Source of the DNA: UBA685 sp049890215
GTDB lineage: Bacteria > Pseudomonadota > Alphaproteobacteria > Puniceispirillales > Puniceispirillaceae
DNA: 64,000 nucleotides
Direction: 5' to 3'
NCBI GenBank assembly: GCA_049890215.1
Contig: JBMHBX010000041.1
Span: 29,580-93,579, forward strand
The notes beneath the pieces are model-generated. The model saw nothing but the letters and a program-made list of their open reading frames with translations, made no database searches and was not told the DNA's origin. This document shows, in pieces, positions 27,773-36,995 of the stretch (positions are counted from its first letter, which is position 1; each line of letters starts with the position of its first letter). Both the position numbers and the translations under genes were made by a program.

Positions 27773-28365
27773 GTGTATCGCCATCACCTTTGACTGATTT
27801 TTTGAAAACACGCCGCTCTACCATCATCAGCAAATTAAACGCTGACAGCGTGCCTGAGGCAGATATTGAGACGATTTTGGCTTGTGGTGTGCGGGTGCCT
27901 GACCATGCTGTTTTGGGGCCCTGGAAAATAATGGTGATCACAGGTGAAGCCAGAGCCTATCTTGGCACGCATATTTTGAAGCCCGAATTTGCCAAAGAAA
28001 ATCCAGAGGCCACACCAGAAGGTCTTGCCTTTGAAGAAAACCGCTTTTTACGCGCAGGGGCAATTTTTGCCATCTTATCAGTACCAAAGGAACATCCGAA
28101 AATTCCTTTATGGGAAATGCAGCTATCGGCCGGCGCTGTCGCTATGAATGTGACCACAGCCGCACAAGCGCTAGGCTATGGCGCACAATGGGTGACAGAG
28201 TGGTATAGCTATAATAAGGCCATGTTAGCAGCACTTGGCGGGCGCGAAGGGATCGATCAGATAGCCGGCTTTGTCTATGTTGGCACAAAAACAGAAGAGC
28301 CCAAAGAAAGACGCAGGCCAGAAAATGAGAATGTAATAGGTTTTTACACGCCACCTGTGGCATAA
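27769..28365 (+). CDS. Nitroreductase family protein
   Basis: A 198-residue FMN-dependent NAD(P)H oxidoreductase resembling the E. coli YdjA subgroup. RRSTIISK near the N-terminus supplies the FMN-phosphate Arg pair, and VPDHAVLGPWKIMVITG and AAQALGYGAQWVTEW are typical. The start is well supported by AAGGA with 8-nt spacing and an ATGA overlap with the preceding gene. The natural substrate is unknown. Confidence 0.9.
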   Translation: MSVSPSPLTDFLKTRRSTIISKLNADSVPEADIETILACGVRVPDHAVLGPWKIMVITGEARAYLGTHILKPEFAKENPEATPEGLAFEENRFLRAGAIFAILSVPKEHPKIPLWEMQLSAGAVAMNVTTAAQALGYGAQWVTEWYSYNKAMLAALGGREGIDQIAGFVYVGTKTEEPKERRRPENENVIGFYTPPVA

Positions 28366-28424
28366 TCTAAACCATCAGTGCCAAATCAGGCAAAGCACCG
28401 CAATCAAATCTCATGTGATACATT

Positions 28425-29036
28425 ATGACAAATTTTTTATATCAAGATGATCTCCCCGATACGCTCGATCTTGGCAAGGTCGTTGCCATTGATACAGAGA
28501 CACTTGGGCTGAATTTGACACGCGATCGTCTTTGCGTGGTGCAATTATCATCTGGTGATGGCAATGCGCATCTTGTGCAAATCAGAGCTGAGCCTGCTGA
28601 CTGCCCCAATCTGAAAGCTTTGATTTGTGATGAGAGCGTTGAAAAATTATTTCATTTTGGCAGATTTGATATCGCCCAATTGATGAAATTGGCAGGCGAT
28701 TTCAAAGGCCCTGTATTTTGCACAAAAATAGCCTCAAAACTTGTGCGCACCTATACAGACAGACACGGGCTTGCTGAATTATGCCGTGAGTTGCTTCATG
28801 TTGAGTTATCGAAACAACAGCAATCATCTGACTGGGGTAGCGATACCTTAAGCCAACAGCAAATTGATTATGCTGCAAGTGATGTTTTATATCTTCATCA
28901 GCTGAAAGCAAAACTTGTTGAGCGTATGATACGTGAAGATCGCATGACCAATGCTTCTGCTTGTTTTGCTTATCTTCCTCATCGCGCCGCGCTTGATCTT
29001 GCAGGCTTTGAAACTGTTGATATTTTCCATCATTAA
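28425..29036 (+). CDS. rnd: Ribonuclease D-like 3'-5' exonuclease
   Basis: A 203-residue DEDDy exonuclease: Exo I motif VAIDTETLGLNL, Exo II FHFGRFDIAQL and Exo III QIDYAASDVLYLHQL with the tyrosine. There is no HRDC domain, so it is a short alphaproteobacterial form rather than full RNase D; a role in tRNA or small-RNA 3' trimming is inferred. It precedes the lptCAB genes, a common neighbourhood in this class. Confidence 0.9.
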   Translation: MTNFLYQDDLPDTLDLGKVVAIDTETLGLNLTRDRLCVVQLSSGDGNAHLVQIRAEPADCPNLKALICDESVEKLFHFGRFDIAQLMKLAGDFKGPVFCTKIASKLVRTYTDRHGLAELCRELLHVELSKQQQSSDWGSDTLSQQQIDYAASDVLYLHQLKAKLVERMIREDRMTNASACFAYLPHRAALDLAGFETVDIFHH

Positions 29037-29091
29037 CAGTGGTGCAATTATGATAAAGGTACATGGACGCGCAACTCAAAGGACTGGATGA

Positions 29092-29739
29092 GTGGCAGAT
29101 TCTCTAAACACACAACAACAGACAGAACCAACTTTCACGCCGCGCGTGAGGCACAGTCGCTCTGAGTCAACGCGTTCATGGCCAATATCAGCTGTGATTG
29201 GGCTTTTTGCGGTGATTGCCCTTGGAGGTCTTGGTCTTTGGGTTTTGTTTTTTCAGACTGACAAAAATATTTCGATCGACCTGAATAATGTGACGACAAA
29301 CCAAGATGGCCGGCTTGAATTGCAAGGGCTAACTTATCGCGGCAAAACAAAAGCAGGCGATCCGTTTGTAATGCAGGCTGACAAAGCTTCAGAAGATGCA
29401 AGCAATTCTGACATTGTGAATCTGACTGTCATAAATGGCAGTGTTTCCAGTGCGCAAGATGGTCTTATCACATTACAATCTGATCAAGGGCAATTTGACC
29501 AATCTCAAAATTTTGTATCATTGCAAGGCAATGTTGTTGTGACACAAAGTGACAGGCAGCTTACTTTCAAAACACAGCTTTTATCCGGCGATTTAACCAA
29601 TGGCAATTTTGATGCCCCAAGCGCCGTAGACCTGACAAGCCCAACATCACAAATCACAGGCGAGGCTATGACTGTGATGAATTTTGGTAAGACAATAAGT
29701 TTCAAAGGGAAAAGCAAAGCCCTGATCGGGGAGGAATAA
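29092..29739 (+). CDS. lptC: LPS export protein LptC
   Basis: Bitopic inner-membrane part of the Lpt bridge that takes LPS from LptBFG to LptA. It has 215 residues; a single membrane segment (about 31-50, VIGLFAVIALGGLGLWVLFF) is followed by a periplasmic beta-jellyroll. The start is GTG, supported by AAGGA with 8-nt spacing; no in-frame ATG fits. lptA follows 4 bp downstream. Confidence 0.88.
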   Translation: MADSLNTQQQTEPTFTPRVRHSRSESTRSWPISAVIGLFAVIALGGLGLWVLFFQTDKNISIDLNNVTTNQDGRLELQGLTYRGKTKAGDPFVMQADKASEDASNSDIVNLTVINGSVSSAQDGLITLQSDQGQFDQSQNFVSLQGNVVVTQSDRQLTFKTQLLSGDLTNGNFDAPSAVDLTSPTSQITGEAMTVMNFGKTISFKGKSKALIGEE

Positions 29740-29743
29740 TGAA

Positions 29744-30508
29744 ATGACGATTAGACGTGCGAAGATAATACATCGCTTTGCCTTTATCATGATGGTGAGC
29801 TTTGGTTTCGCCTCACAAGCAGAAACATTAGAGATTTCTGCCTCAAAAGAGCTGCTATGGGACCAAAGCCAAGGCGTTTACAAAGCCATTGGTGATGCAA
29901 AAGCGGTTAGAGGCGTTCAATCTATCTCAGCTGACCTTTTACAAGCCTATTATAATGACCAATCAGAAGATCAGGATATAGAGCGCATTATTGCGACCAC
30001 CAATGTTCGCTTTGCAGATGCTGACCTCAAGGGGCAAGGCACAGAACTTGATTATGATATTTCCCGTGATTTTTATGAATTATCCGGCCCGAAAGCATTC
30101 ATCACATCCAAAGACGGAACAGCGCGGGCAGATAAAATACTCTCATTTGACAGACAAAATGGTCTTATCAAAGCAACTGAAAACAGCAAAATCACCTTAA
30201 GTGATGGCCGCCATCTTGAAGGCGATATGATTGAAATCACTTTGACAGAAACAGAAGAAATCAAAGCCGTTTTGGCCTCAGGTCAGGTTTATGTCCGCCA
30301 GGAAGATGGTAAAGAAGCCTTTGCTGATGAGGCGAATTATGATGCACTTTCAGGCCTTGCAATCTTAACAGGCAATGTAAAAATAATTGATGGCGAAAGC
30401 ATTTTGAATGGACAAAAGGCTGAAATTGATTTTAATAAGGGAATCAGTCGCTTGCTGGCAGATGAGGGTTCAGGACGTGTATCCGGCACCCTTGTGACAT
30501 CCAACTAA
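29744..30508 (+). CDS. lptA: LPS transport periplasmic protein LptA
   Basis: Periplasmic beta-jellyroll that carries LPS across the envelope. It has 254 residues, with a signal peptide in the first 26 (hydrophobic core FAFIMMVSFGF, cleavage after ASQA). Repeats of A-x-G...DLLQAYY, FADADLKGQGTELDYD and IDGESILNGQKAEIDF show the OstA-like fold. It is somewhat longer than E. coli LptA, as usual in alphaproteobacteria. GGAGGAA precedes the ATG. It sits between lptC and lptB. Confidence 0.9.
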   Translation: MTIRRAKIIHRFAFIMMVSFGFASQAETLEISASKELLWDQSQGVYKAIGDAKAVRGVQSISADLLQAYYNDQSEDQDIERIIATTNVRFADADLKGQGTELDYDISRDFYELSGPKAFITSKDGTARADKILSFDRQNGLIKATENSKITLSDGRHLEGDMIEITLTETEEIKAVLASGQVYVRQEDGKEAFADEANYDALSGLAILTGNVKIIDGESILNGQKAEIDFNKGISRLLADEGSGRVSGTLVTSN

Positions 30509-30584
30509 AGCGATAAGAGTGAATAATTGGCCGTGACGGCACTGGCTAGTTGATAGTGGAAATGAGTTAGGAATTGGGTTCGCC

Positions 30585-31397
30585 ATGAGTGGCATCTCGT
30601 CATACCACCAAAAAGATACATCACAGCAGTCTGGCCAGTCTTCTGGTCAGGACACTGTGAAAATTGTTGCCGAAAGCCGCGGTCTGCAAGCAAAAGGGCT
30701 TGGTAAAAGTTTCGCAAAACGCCGCGTGGTGCGCAATGTCACCTTAAATGTACGCCGCGGCGAAGCCGTAGGTCTGCTTGGCCCAAATGGTGCAGGCAAG
30801 ACGACCACTTTTTACATGTTATCAGGTCTCATCAACGCTGATGAAGGCTCTGTCATGCTGGATGGCGAAGATGTTACCCATCTTCCCTTATATGAAAGAG
30901 CGCGTCTTGGCATTGGCTATCTGCCTCAGGAATCTAGCGTGTTTCGCGGCCTTAGCGTTGAACAGAACATCCTTGCCGTACTGGAAATTTTTGAAAAGAA
31001 CTCAGATGCGCGCCAGATGATGCTCGAAGAGCTTATGGCAGAATTTGGCATCACTCATTTGCGTAATACCTCATCTATGAATCTGTCTGGTGGTGAGAGG
31101 CGGCGTCTTGAAATTGCGCGCGCTCTGGCTGCACGCCCGACCTTTTTATTGCTGGATGAGCCTCTTGCCGGTATTGACCCCATCTCAATTTCCGAAATTC
31201 GTGAATTAATCGCCCAACTCAAAGAACATGGTCTTGGCGTGCTGATAACTGATCACAATGTAAGAGAAACGCTTGATCTGATTGACCGTGCTTATATTAT
31301 CCATGATGGACTTGTCATGATGGATGGGCGCCCTGATGAAGTGGTTGAGCATTCAGGGGTGCGTGAAGTCTATTTGGGTGATTCATTCCAAAGATAA
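30585..31397 (+). CDS. lptB: LPS export ABC transporter ATP-binding protein
   Basis: ATPase of the LptB2FG extractor. It has 270 residues: Walker A GPNGAGKTTTFYML, Q-loop GYLPQESSVFRGLSVEQN, signature LSGGERRRLEIARAL, Walker B FLLLDEPLAGIDP and H-loop ITDHNVRE. An unusual Ser/Gln-rich N-terminal extension of about 35 residues precedes the core; the true start could be later. A strong terminator follows the stop. Confidence 0.97.
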   Translation: MSGISSYHQKDTSQQSGQSSGQDTVKIVAESRGLQAKGLGKSFAKRRVVRNVTLNVRRGEAVGLLGPNGAGKTTTFYMLSGLINADEGSVMLDGEDVTHLPLYERARLGIGYLPQESSVFRGLSVEQNILAVLEIFEKNSDARQMMLEELMAEFGITHLRNTSSMNLSGGERRRLEIARALAARPTFLLLDEPLAGIDPISISEIRELIAQLKEHGLGVLITDHNVRETLDLIDRAYIIHDGLVMMDGRPDEVVEHSGVREVYLGDSFQR

Positions 31398-31421
31398 CAG
31401 ATGTGATATCTTGCAAACACA

Positions 31422-31447
31422 AAAAGGCCTTCAGAAGAAGGCCTTTT
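31422..31447. terminator. Bidirectional intrinsic terminator after lptB and tRNA-Ala
   Basis: An 11-bp perfect stem AAAAGGCCTTC/GAAGGCCTTTT with loop AGAA and T-runs on both strands lies between lptB and the oppositely oriented tRNA-Ala gene. Confidence 0.92.
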
Positions 31448-31459
31448 GTATGAAGAAAA

Positions 31460-31535
<76 letters not shown>

Positions 31536-31597
31536 CATATGTTGTGATGATTTAGCTATACATCTTGTTAAAAGCAAGCAAAAACATCTCTTTGCCT

Positions 31598-31981
31598 TTA
31601 ACTGTCATCCTCATCATTTGATTCTTCATCAATCTCATCAATAAAGTCATCATCTACATTATCATCAAGCAATGATTGCGATTCCTCATCATCTTCTGAT
31701 TCTGATGTTGTGATATTAACCAAATCCTCGTCACCACCCAAAGCTTCGGCATCATCTTCTGCCTCATCATCATTGAGTAACTCATCTGATTCAAGCGACT
31801 CATCTTCTGTTTGCGTTGCCGCGGTTGCTTTTGCAGCTCTGCCCCGGCGGCTCTTCAAAAGTTGATCAGGGTTGAATTCTGTCTGACAGCTTGGGCATGT
31901 GATTTTACTCTTATTGAAATCATAAAATTTCATACCACAAGAAGCACAACGCCTTTTTTTCCCAAGATCCTGCTTTGCCAT
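31598..31981 (-). CDS. TIGR02300 family zinc-ribbon acidic protein
   Basis: A 127-residue protein starting MAKQDLGKKRRCASCG, set by AAAGGA with 6-nt spacing. Two CxxC pairs (CASCG, CPSCQ) enclose the FYDFNK motif that defines this alphaproteobacterial family; the rest is a long Asp/Glu/Ser-rich, probably disordered tail. Function unknown. It commonly lies next to aroA in this class, as here, divergently. Confidence 0.9.
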   Translation of the reverse strand: MAKQDLGKKRRCASCGMKFYDFNKSKITCPSCQTEFNPDQLLKSRRGRAAKATAATQTEDESLESDELLNDDEAEDDAEALGGDEDLVNITTSESEDDEESQSLLDDNVDDDFIDEIDEESNDEDDS

Positions 31982-32195
31982 GTCGCGTCCTTTACTCACT
32001 CAAACTTTGAACGATGATAGTGTCAAAAGCATATTGGCCTTTTCCTCTCAAAATGCAACTAGGACAACTCAAAAAAATTACCTTTTTATGGGCAGTGGTC
32101 ATTTTTATGAAGCATTCTGAATTTTGGACTAGAAGCCAAAGGGTCAAATCGTCATAATGAGCGCCATAGTGCTGAATTAGTCGCATAGGTGTTTT

Positions 32196-33512
32196 ATGTC
32201 ATTATCATTGGTCTCTCATAAAGCAGGGGCATTATCCGGAATATTTGATGTGCCAGGAGATAAATCTATCTCTCATCGATCTATGATCCTGAGCGCGATA
32301 GCCATTGGCCAGACCCGCGTAACAGGCCTGTTAGAAGGTGATGATGTCATGGCAACCAAACAGGCTATGATTGATTGCGGTGCGAAAATCTCAAAGCAGG
32401 GTGACAGCTATGTCATTGATGGCGTTGGCATGGGTGGTCTTATATCGCCAGAAACACCTCTTGATTTAGGCAATGCCGGCACTGGGGTGCGTCTTTTGAT
32501 GGGGCTTATTGCAGGTCAGTCTATGACAGCGACTTTTGTGGGTGATGCCTCATTATCAAAGCGCCCTATGCGAAGGATTACAGACCCGCTTATTGAGATG
32601 GGTGCACAAGTAACAACAAATGACGGCTTGTTGCCTGTGACAGTGACAGGCCTTGATATACCTTTGCCAATTACTTATGAGCCAAAAGTAGCTTCGGCGC
32701 AGATCAAATCTGCCATTCTGCTTGGTGGTTTACGCGCCAGAGGTGATACCATTGTCACAGAACCCCATATTTCGCGTGACCACACAGAAGCGATGTTGCG
32801 TCATTTTGGTGTCAAAGTAGTTCAGGACATTTTAGAAGATGGCCGCCACCGTGTCACAATGACAGGCGGCAGCGATTTGATAGCCAAAGACATTATTGTG
32901 CCACGTGACCCGTCATCTGCGGCTTTTGTGATTGTGGCAGCTTTATTAACAAAAGACAGCCATGTTACATTACCGGCAATTGGCATGAACCCGCAAAGAA
33001 CAGGCCTGATCACAACCTTGATTGAGATGGGCGGCGATATCACCTTGTCAAATCATCGTGTTGAAGGCGGCGAAGACGTTGCTGATATCACAGTAAAATC
33101 GTCACAACTGCATGGCATTGATGTGCCAGCAGAGCGTGCCGCCTCTATGATTGATGAATATCCCATCTTATCAGTCGCAGCCAGCATGGCATCTGGCACA
33201 ACCATGATGACAGGTGTTGGTGAATTGCGAGTCAAGGAAACAGACAGAATTGCCGTTATGGCTGACGGTCTGCGCGCTTGTGGTGTGGATGTAACAGAAG
33301 GTGATGACTTTATGTCTGTTACCGGCTCGCAAACACCGCCTGCAGGGGGAGCGACTATCAATAGCCAACATGACCACCGAATCGGTATGTCCTTTTTGGT
33401 TTTGGGCATGGTTTCTGAGGAAGCAATTCAAGTAGATGACGTTGAGACGATCAACACCTCATTTCCGGACTTCGCGCAAAAAATGAATGACATTGGCGCT
33501 GCCATTTCCTGA
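32196..33512 (+). CDS. aroA: 3-phosphoshikimate 1-carboxyvinyltransferase (EPSP synthase)
   Basis: Sixth step of the shikimate pathway. It has 438 residues with GDKSISHR at the N-terminus, SAQIKSA, RDHTE and KETDRI, all in place. The first three are in the form typical of class II enzymes, while the inhibitor-site motif reads LGNAGTGVRL, with Gly where the tolerant CP4-type enzyme has Ala, so ordinary inhibitor sensitivity is predicted. It heads the aroA-cmk-rpsA run, a classic arrangement. No Shine-Dalgarno is visible before the ATG. The 214-bp upstream gap holds divergent promoters. Confidence 0.97.
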   Translation: MSLSLVSHKAGALSGIFDVPGDKSISHRSMILSAIAIGQTRVTGLLEGDDVMATKQAMIDCGAKISKQGDSYVIDGVGMGGLISPETPLDLGNAGTGVRLLMGLIAGQSMTATFVGDASLSKRPMRRITDPLIEMGAQVTTNDGLLPVTVTGLDIPLPITYEPKVASAQIKSAILLGGLRARGDTIVTEPHISRDHTEAMLRHFGVKVVQDILEDGRHRVTMTGGSDLIAKDIIVPRDPSSAAFVIVAALLTKDSHVTLPAIGMNPQRTGLITTLIEMGGDITLSNHRVEGGEDVADITVKSSQLHGIDVPAERAASMIDEYPILSVAASMASGTTMMTGVGELRVKETDRIAVMADGLRACGVDVTEGDDFMSVTGSQTPPAGGATINSQHDHRIGMSFLVLGMVSEEAIQVDDVETINTSFPDFAQKMNDIGAAIS

Positions 33513-33540
33513 TTGACTGACCATAAAAGGCATTAGCAAG

Positions 33541-34185
33541 ATGATTATCAATATTGCAGTAGACGGTCCCGCTGCCTCTGGCAAAGGTACATTAGCCAAA
33601 ACTTTGGCAATGGCATTATCCTATGATTATCTTGATACAGGCTCATTATATCGCGCTGTGGCACGAGAGGCTGTTAAAGAGGGTATTGATACACAAGCAG
33701 TGCCGCTGCCAGAGAGCGACATTGTCAAAATCGCCGAAAAATTACAATTGCCACTCATTGATGAAAGCGGTCTTAGAACATCTGAAATCGCCCACATAGC
33801 CTCAAAAATCGCTGCCATACCAAATGTCAGACAAGCGCTTGTTGACAAACAAAGGCACTTTGCAACCAATCCACCATCTGGCAAAGGTGCGGTGCTTGAT
33901 GGGCGGGATATTGGCACTGTTATACTGCCAAATGCTTCGTTAAAATTATTCATAGATGCTGATCTGAAAGTGCGCGCAAAAAGGCGCTTTTTAGAATTAT
34001 CAGCAACTGACCCGCACTTATCTCAAGCGCAAATTCTGGCAGATTTAACACAAAGAGATGCGCGTGATAAAACACGCCAAACCGCCCCATTGGTCGCAGC
34101 AGAAGATGCACATCATATCGATACAACTGAAATGACAGCCCAAGAAGTACTGCAATACGCACTAAATCTCGTGAAAAGCTTGTAA
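33541..34185 (+). CDS. cmk: Cytidylate kinase
   Basis: Phosphorylates CMP and dCMP. At 214 residues it shows P-loop DGPAASGKGTLAKTLA, LDTGSLYRAVA, LDGRDIGTVILPNA and the lid RDARDKTRQTAPL. It lies 28 bp after aroA and upstream of rpsA, the usual order in proteobacteria. Confidence 0.98.
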   Translation: MIINIAVDGPAASGKGTLAKTLAMALSYDYLDTGSLYRAVAREAVKEGIDTQAVPLPESDIVKIAEKLQLPLIDESGLRTSEIAHIASKIAAIPNVRQALVDKQRHFATNPPSGKGAVLDGRDIGTVILPNASLKLFIDADLKVRAKRRFLELSATDPHLSQAQILADLTQRDARDKTRQTAPLVAAEDAHHIDTTEMTAQEVLQYALNLVKSL

Positions 34186-34370
34186 GTTTCAAAAAAAACG
34201 ATATAAAGAGCCCATCATAAATCTGCCTGTTATTTGCTGTGGGCGGATATAGAAAACCAACTATGCTGGATGAAAGACTTTCGCCATATTTGTCCAGTGA
34301 TATTTCCGGCGCTTTATTGCAAAGCTCTGGCAGCAAATAAATATCACAGCCTTGTCCAGCAAAGGCAGTG

Positions 34371-34390
34371 TGATGGTATGAAGACCATCA
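34371..34390 (+). promoter_or_regulatory. Hairpin in the rpsA leader
   Basis: A perfect 7-bp stem TGATGGT/ACCATCA with a 6-nt loop ends 27 bases before the TTG start of rpsA, within the 232-bp cmk-rpsA gap. S1 controls its own translation through leader structure in E. coli, so this could be part of an operator. Only the hairpin is seen; the function is inferred. Confidence 0.35.
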
Positions 34391-34417
34391 TCATATGGCA
34401 CCTAACGGAGAACATAA

Positions 34418-36130
34418 TTGTCAAATAACCAAGACACGTCAGCAATGGCTGGCATGGAAAATTTTGCTGATCTGCTTGCAGAGAGCTTTGCTGAAAATAT
34501 CTCAGTCGAGGGCAGCGTTGTAAAAGGCTATGTCATAGAAATAGCCGGAGATTACGCCGTTATCGATGTTGGCCTAAAATCAGAAGGCCGCGTGCCATTA
34601 AAAGAATTCGGCGCCCCTGGTCAGGAAGCTGAAATTAAAGCAGGCGATACTGTTGAAGTTTATGTAGAGCGCATGGAAGACCGTGAAGGTTCAGCCGTGC
34701 TTAGCCGCGAAAAAGCAAGACGTGAAGAAGCATGGATCATGCTAGAGCGCGCCTTTGAAGCACAAGAGCGCGTCACAGGCGTTATCTTTGGGCGTGTAAA
34801 AGGTGGCTTTACAGTTGATTTATCAGGCGCAACTGCCTTTTTGCCAGGCTCACAGGTAGATATCCGCCCTGTGCATGATATTGCACCTTTGATGGGTACA
34901 CCGCAGCCATTCCAAATTCTGAAAATTGACAGACGCCGCGGCAACATTGTTGTCTCACGCCGCGCTGTTCTCGAAGAATCAAGAGCAGAAGCCAGAACAG
35001 AGCTAGTATCAACACTAGAAGAAGGTCAGGTTCTGCAAGGTGTGGTTAAGAATATTACAGATTATGGTGCCTTCGTTGATTTGGGCGGTGTAGATGGTCT
35101 TTTGCATGTCACTGACATTGCATGGAAGCGCATTAACCACCCATCAGAAGCCTTGACTGTAGGTCAGACTGTTGATGTTCAGGTTATCCGCTTTAATCAG
35201 GAAACACAGCGTATCTCACTTGGCATGAAACAGCTCATGTCAGACCCATGGGAAGCTGCAACTGAGAAGTTCCCAATCGGCACAAAGCTTACAGGCCGCG
35301 TTACAAATATCACTGACTATGGTGCGTTTGTTGAATTAGATGAAGGCATTGAAGGTCTAGTTCACGTCTCAGAAATGAGCTGGACGAAGAAGAATGTTCA
35401 CCCGGGCAAGATTGTATCTACAAGCCAGGAAATCGAAGTGATGGTGCTTGACATCGACATGACAAAGCGCCGCATTTCACTTGGCCTGAAGCAAGTACAA
35501 GGCAATCCATGGGAAGAATTCGCCGCTGCCAACCCGACTGGCACAGAAATCGAAGGTGAAATCCGCAATATCACAGAATTCGGGCTGTTTGTCGGCCTGA
35601 GCGCTGAGATTGACGGCCTTGTTCATTTGTCTGACATCTCATGGGAAGTCACAGGTGAAGAAGCGCTTGAAGGTTTTGCAAAAGGCGAAATGGTCAAAGC
35701 CAAAGTTCTTGATATCGACATTGCCAAAGAGCGTATCTCACTTGGCATTAAGCAGATGAGTGAAGATCCTTATGCTGGTCTTGTTGATCAGGTCCGCAAA
35801 GGTGAAACTGTTACATGTACAATCTCAGAGGTTACAGAAAATGGCCTTGAGGTACGTGTTGGTGAAGGTCTGACAGGCTTTATTCGCCGCACTGATTTGG
35901 CGCGTGAGCGTTCAGAACAGCGCACAGAACGTTTTGCTGTTGAAGAGAAACTGGATGCGGTTATTACAAACATCGATTCAAAATCTCGCAAATTGACATT
36001 ATCTGTCAAAGCACGCGAAATTAATGAAGAAAAGCAAGCTATGGCTAACTTTGGCTCATCAGATTCAGGCGCAAGCTTGGGCGATATCCTAGGCGCTGCT
36101 CTTGCCAAGAAAGATGAGAGCGACTCTTAA
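34418..36130 (+). CDS. rpsA: 30S ribosomal protein S1
   Basis: mRNA-binding ribosomal protein of 570 residues with six S1 (OB-fold) repeats; the repeats starting near GTVVKNITDYGAFVDLGGVDG and GRVTNITDYGAFVEL are the most regular. The start is TTG at 34418, seven nt behind CGGAG; the first in-frame ATG nine codons later has no Shine-Dalgarno. A rare start plus a leader hairpin would suit autoregulation. A strong terminator follows. Confidence 0.96.
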   Translation: MSNNQDTSAMAGMENFADLLAESFAENISVEGSVVKGYVIEIAGDYAVIDVGLKSEGRVPLKEFGAPGQEAEIKAGDTVEVYVERMEDREGSAVLSREKARREEAWIMLERAFEAQERVTGVIFGRVKGGFTVDLSGATAFLPGSQVDIRPVHDIAPLMGTPQPFQILKIDRRRGNIVVSRRAVLEESRAEARTELVSTLEEGQVLQGVVKNITDYGAFVDLGGVDGLLHVTDIAWKRINHPSEALTVGQTVDVQVIRFNQETQRISLGMKQLMSDPWEAATEKFPIGTKLTGRVTNITDYGAFVELDEGIEGLVHVSEMSWTKKNVHPGKIVSTSQEIEVMVLDIDMTKRRISLGLKQVQGNPWEEFAAANPTGTEIEGEIRNITEFGLFVGLSAEIDGLVHLSDISWEVTGEEALEGFAKGEMVKAKVLDIDIAKERISLGIKQMSEDPYAGLVDQVRKGETVTCTISEVTENGLEVRVGEGLTGFIRRTDLARERSEQRTERFAVEEKLDAVITNIDSKSRKLTLSVKAREINEEKQAMANFGSSDSGASLGDILGAALAKKDESDS

Positions 36131-36165
36131 GACAAGCTTTATAAGCTTTTCATAACGAGAAAATT

Positions 36166-36203
36166 AAAAAAAAGGCCTTGTCAGAAATGACAAGGCCTTT
36201 TTT
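36166..36203 (+). terminator. Intrinsic terminator of rpsA
   Basis: AAAAAGGCCTTGTCA pairs with TGACAAGGCCTTTTT around loop GAAA; a T-run ends the stem on the plus strand. Confidence 0.95.
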
Positions 36204-36315
36204 ACAACAAAATCGGGAAATAACGCTATTTGAAGTGATATTTTTACTAGTTTTCATTGACGCTAAAGCATTAGATTGCCAATAATTATGACAGAGTGAG
36301 TGTGGAAGAGAGAAA

Positions 36316-36594
36316 ATGACAAAATCAGAATTGATTGCGCGTCTGGCTGCACAAAACCCAACTTTATATCATCGGGATATAGACCGCCTTGTCGCGACTG
36401 TCTTTGATACCATCATTGCCGCACTTGAGAGAGGCGACCGTGTTGAGTTAAGAGGCTTTGGCGCCTTTTCCGTTCGTCATCGTGACAGCCGTACAGGACG
36501 CAACCCGCGCACAGGCGAATCTGTGCATGTTGAAGCAAAGTCAGTTCCCTTTTTCAAAATGGGAAAAGGGATGAAAGAGCGCTTAAATAAATAA
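36316..36594 (+). CDS. ihfB: Integration host factor beta subunit
   Basis: DNA-bending HU-family protein of 92 residues, the beta partner in IHF. MTKSELIARLA, the dimer core VFDTIIAALERGDRVELRGFGAF, and the beta-arm RTGRNPRTGE with the intercalating proline are all intact. It starts the ihfB-lapA-trpFBA-accD-folC run; order ihfB after rpsA is conserved in proteobacteria. Confidence 0.97.
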   Translation: MTKSELIARLAAQNPTLYHRDIDRLVATVFDTIIAALERGDRVELRGFGAFSVRHRDSRTGRNPRTGESVHVEAKSVPFFKMGKGMKERLNK

Positions 36595-36659
36595 CCTGCG
36601 CCATTTTCCTATCAGTCGCGCAAATGACCTTTGGCAATAGCCACCAGGAGCCTTACATA

Positions 36660-36995
36660 ATGACGGCATTATCAAAGCTGACAGGCATGATGGTTGTGAT
36701 CATTTTGCTTGGATATGTCGCCTATTTTGCTGTGGTCAATGACAGGCAGGTCTCTGTGACCTATTGGCCGGAAACAGCCTCCTTGATCATGCCTTTATGG
36801 CTTGTTGCCCTGCTCTCATTTTGTCTTGGTCTCGTAAGCCTTGGTCTTTTGGCAAGCGTGCGCTTATCTGCTTTGCGTCTGCGCCTATATCGTCTGCAAA
36901 GGCAAACAGACAAACAAGCAGCCCTCATCCGCGACAAGGAAGACAGCTCTGGTGAGACCATACAAACAAAGCAAAAAGTTTTGACAGATGCATAA
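36660..36995 (+). CDS. lapA: LapA domain-containing membrane protein
   Basis: A 111-residue protein with two membrane helices (about 8-28 and 46-68) around the short NDRQVSVTYWPE segment, then a charged helix; this is the LapA/DUF1049 pattern. In E. coli LapA works with LapB in balancing LPS synthesis through LpxC stability. The start follows AGGAG. Its end overlaps trpF by 8 bp, so the genes are cotranscribed. Confidence 0.85.
   Translation: MTALSKLTGMMVVIILLGYVAYFAVVNDRQVSVTYWPETASLIMPLWLVALLSFCLGLVSLGLLASVRLSALRLRLYRLQRQTDKQAALIRDKEDSSGETIQTKQKVLTDA

Noticed and set aside
34234..34428. 64-codon frame in the rpsA leader
   Set aside because: No Shine-Dalgarno or family similarity; it overlaps the rpsA start and is better read as leader RNA.
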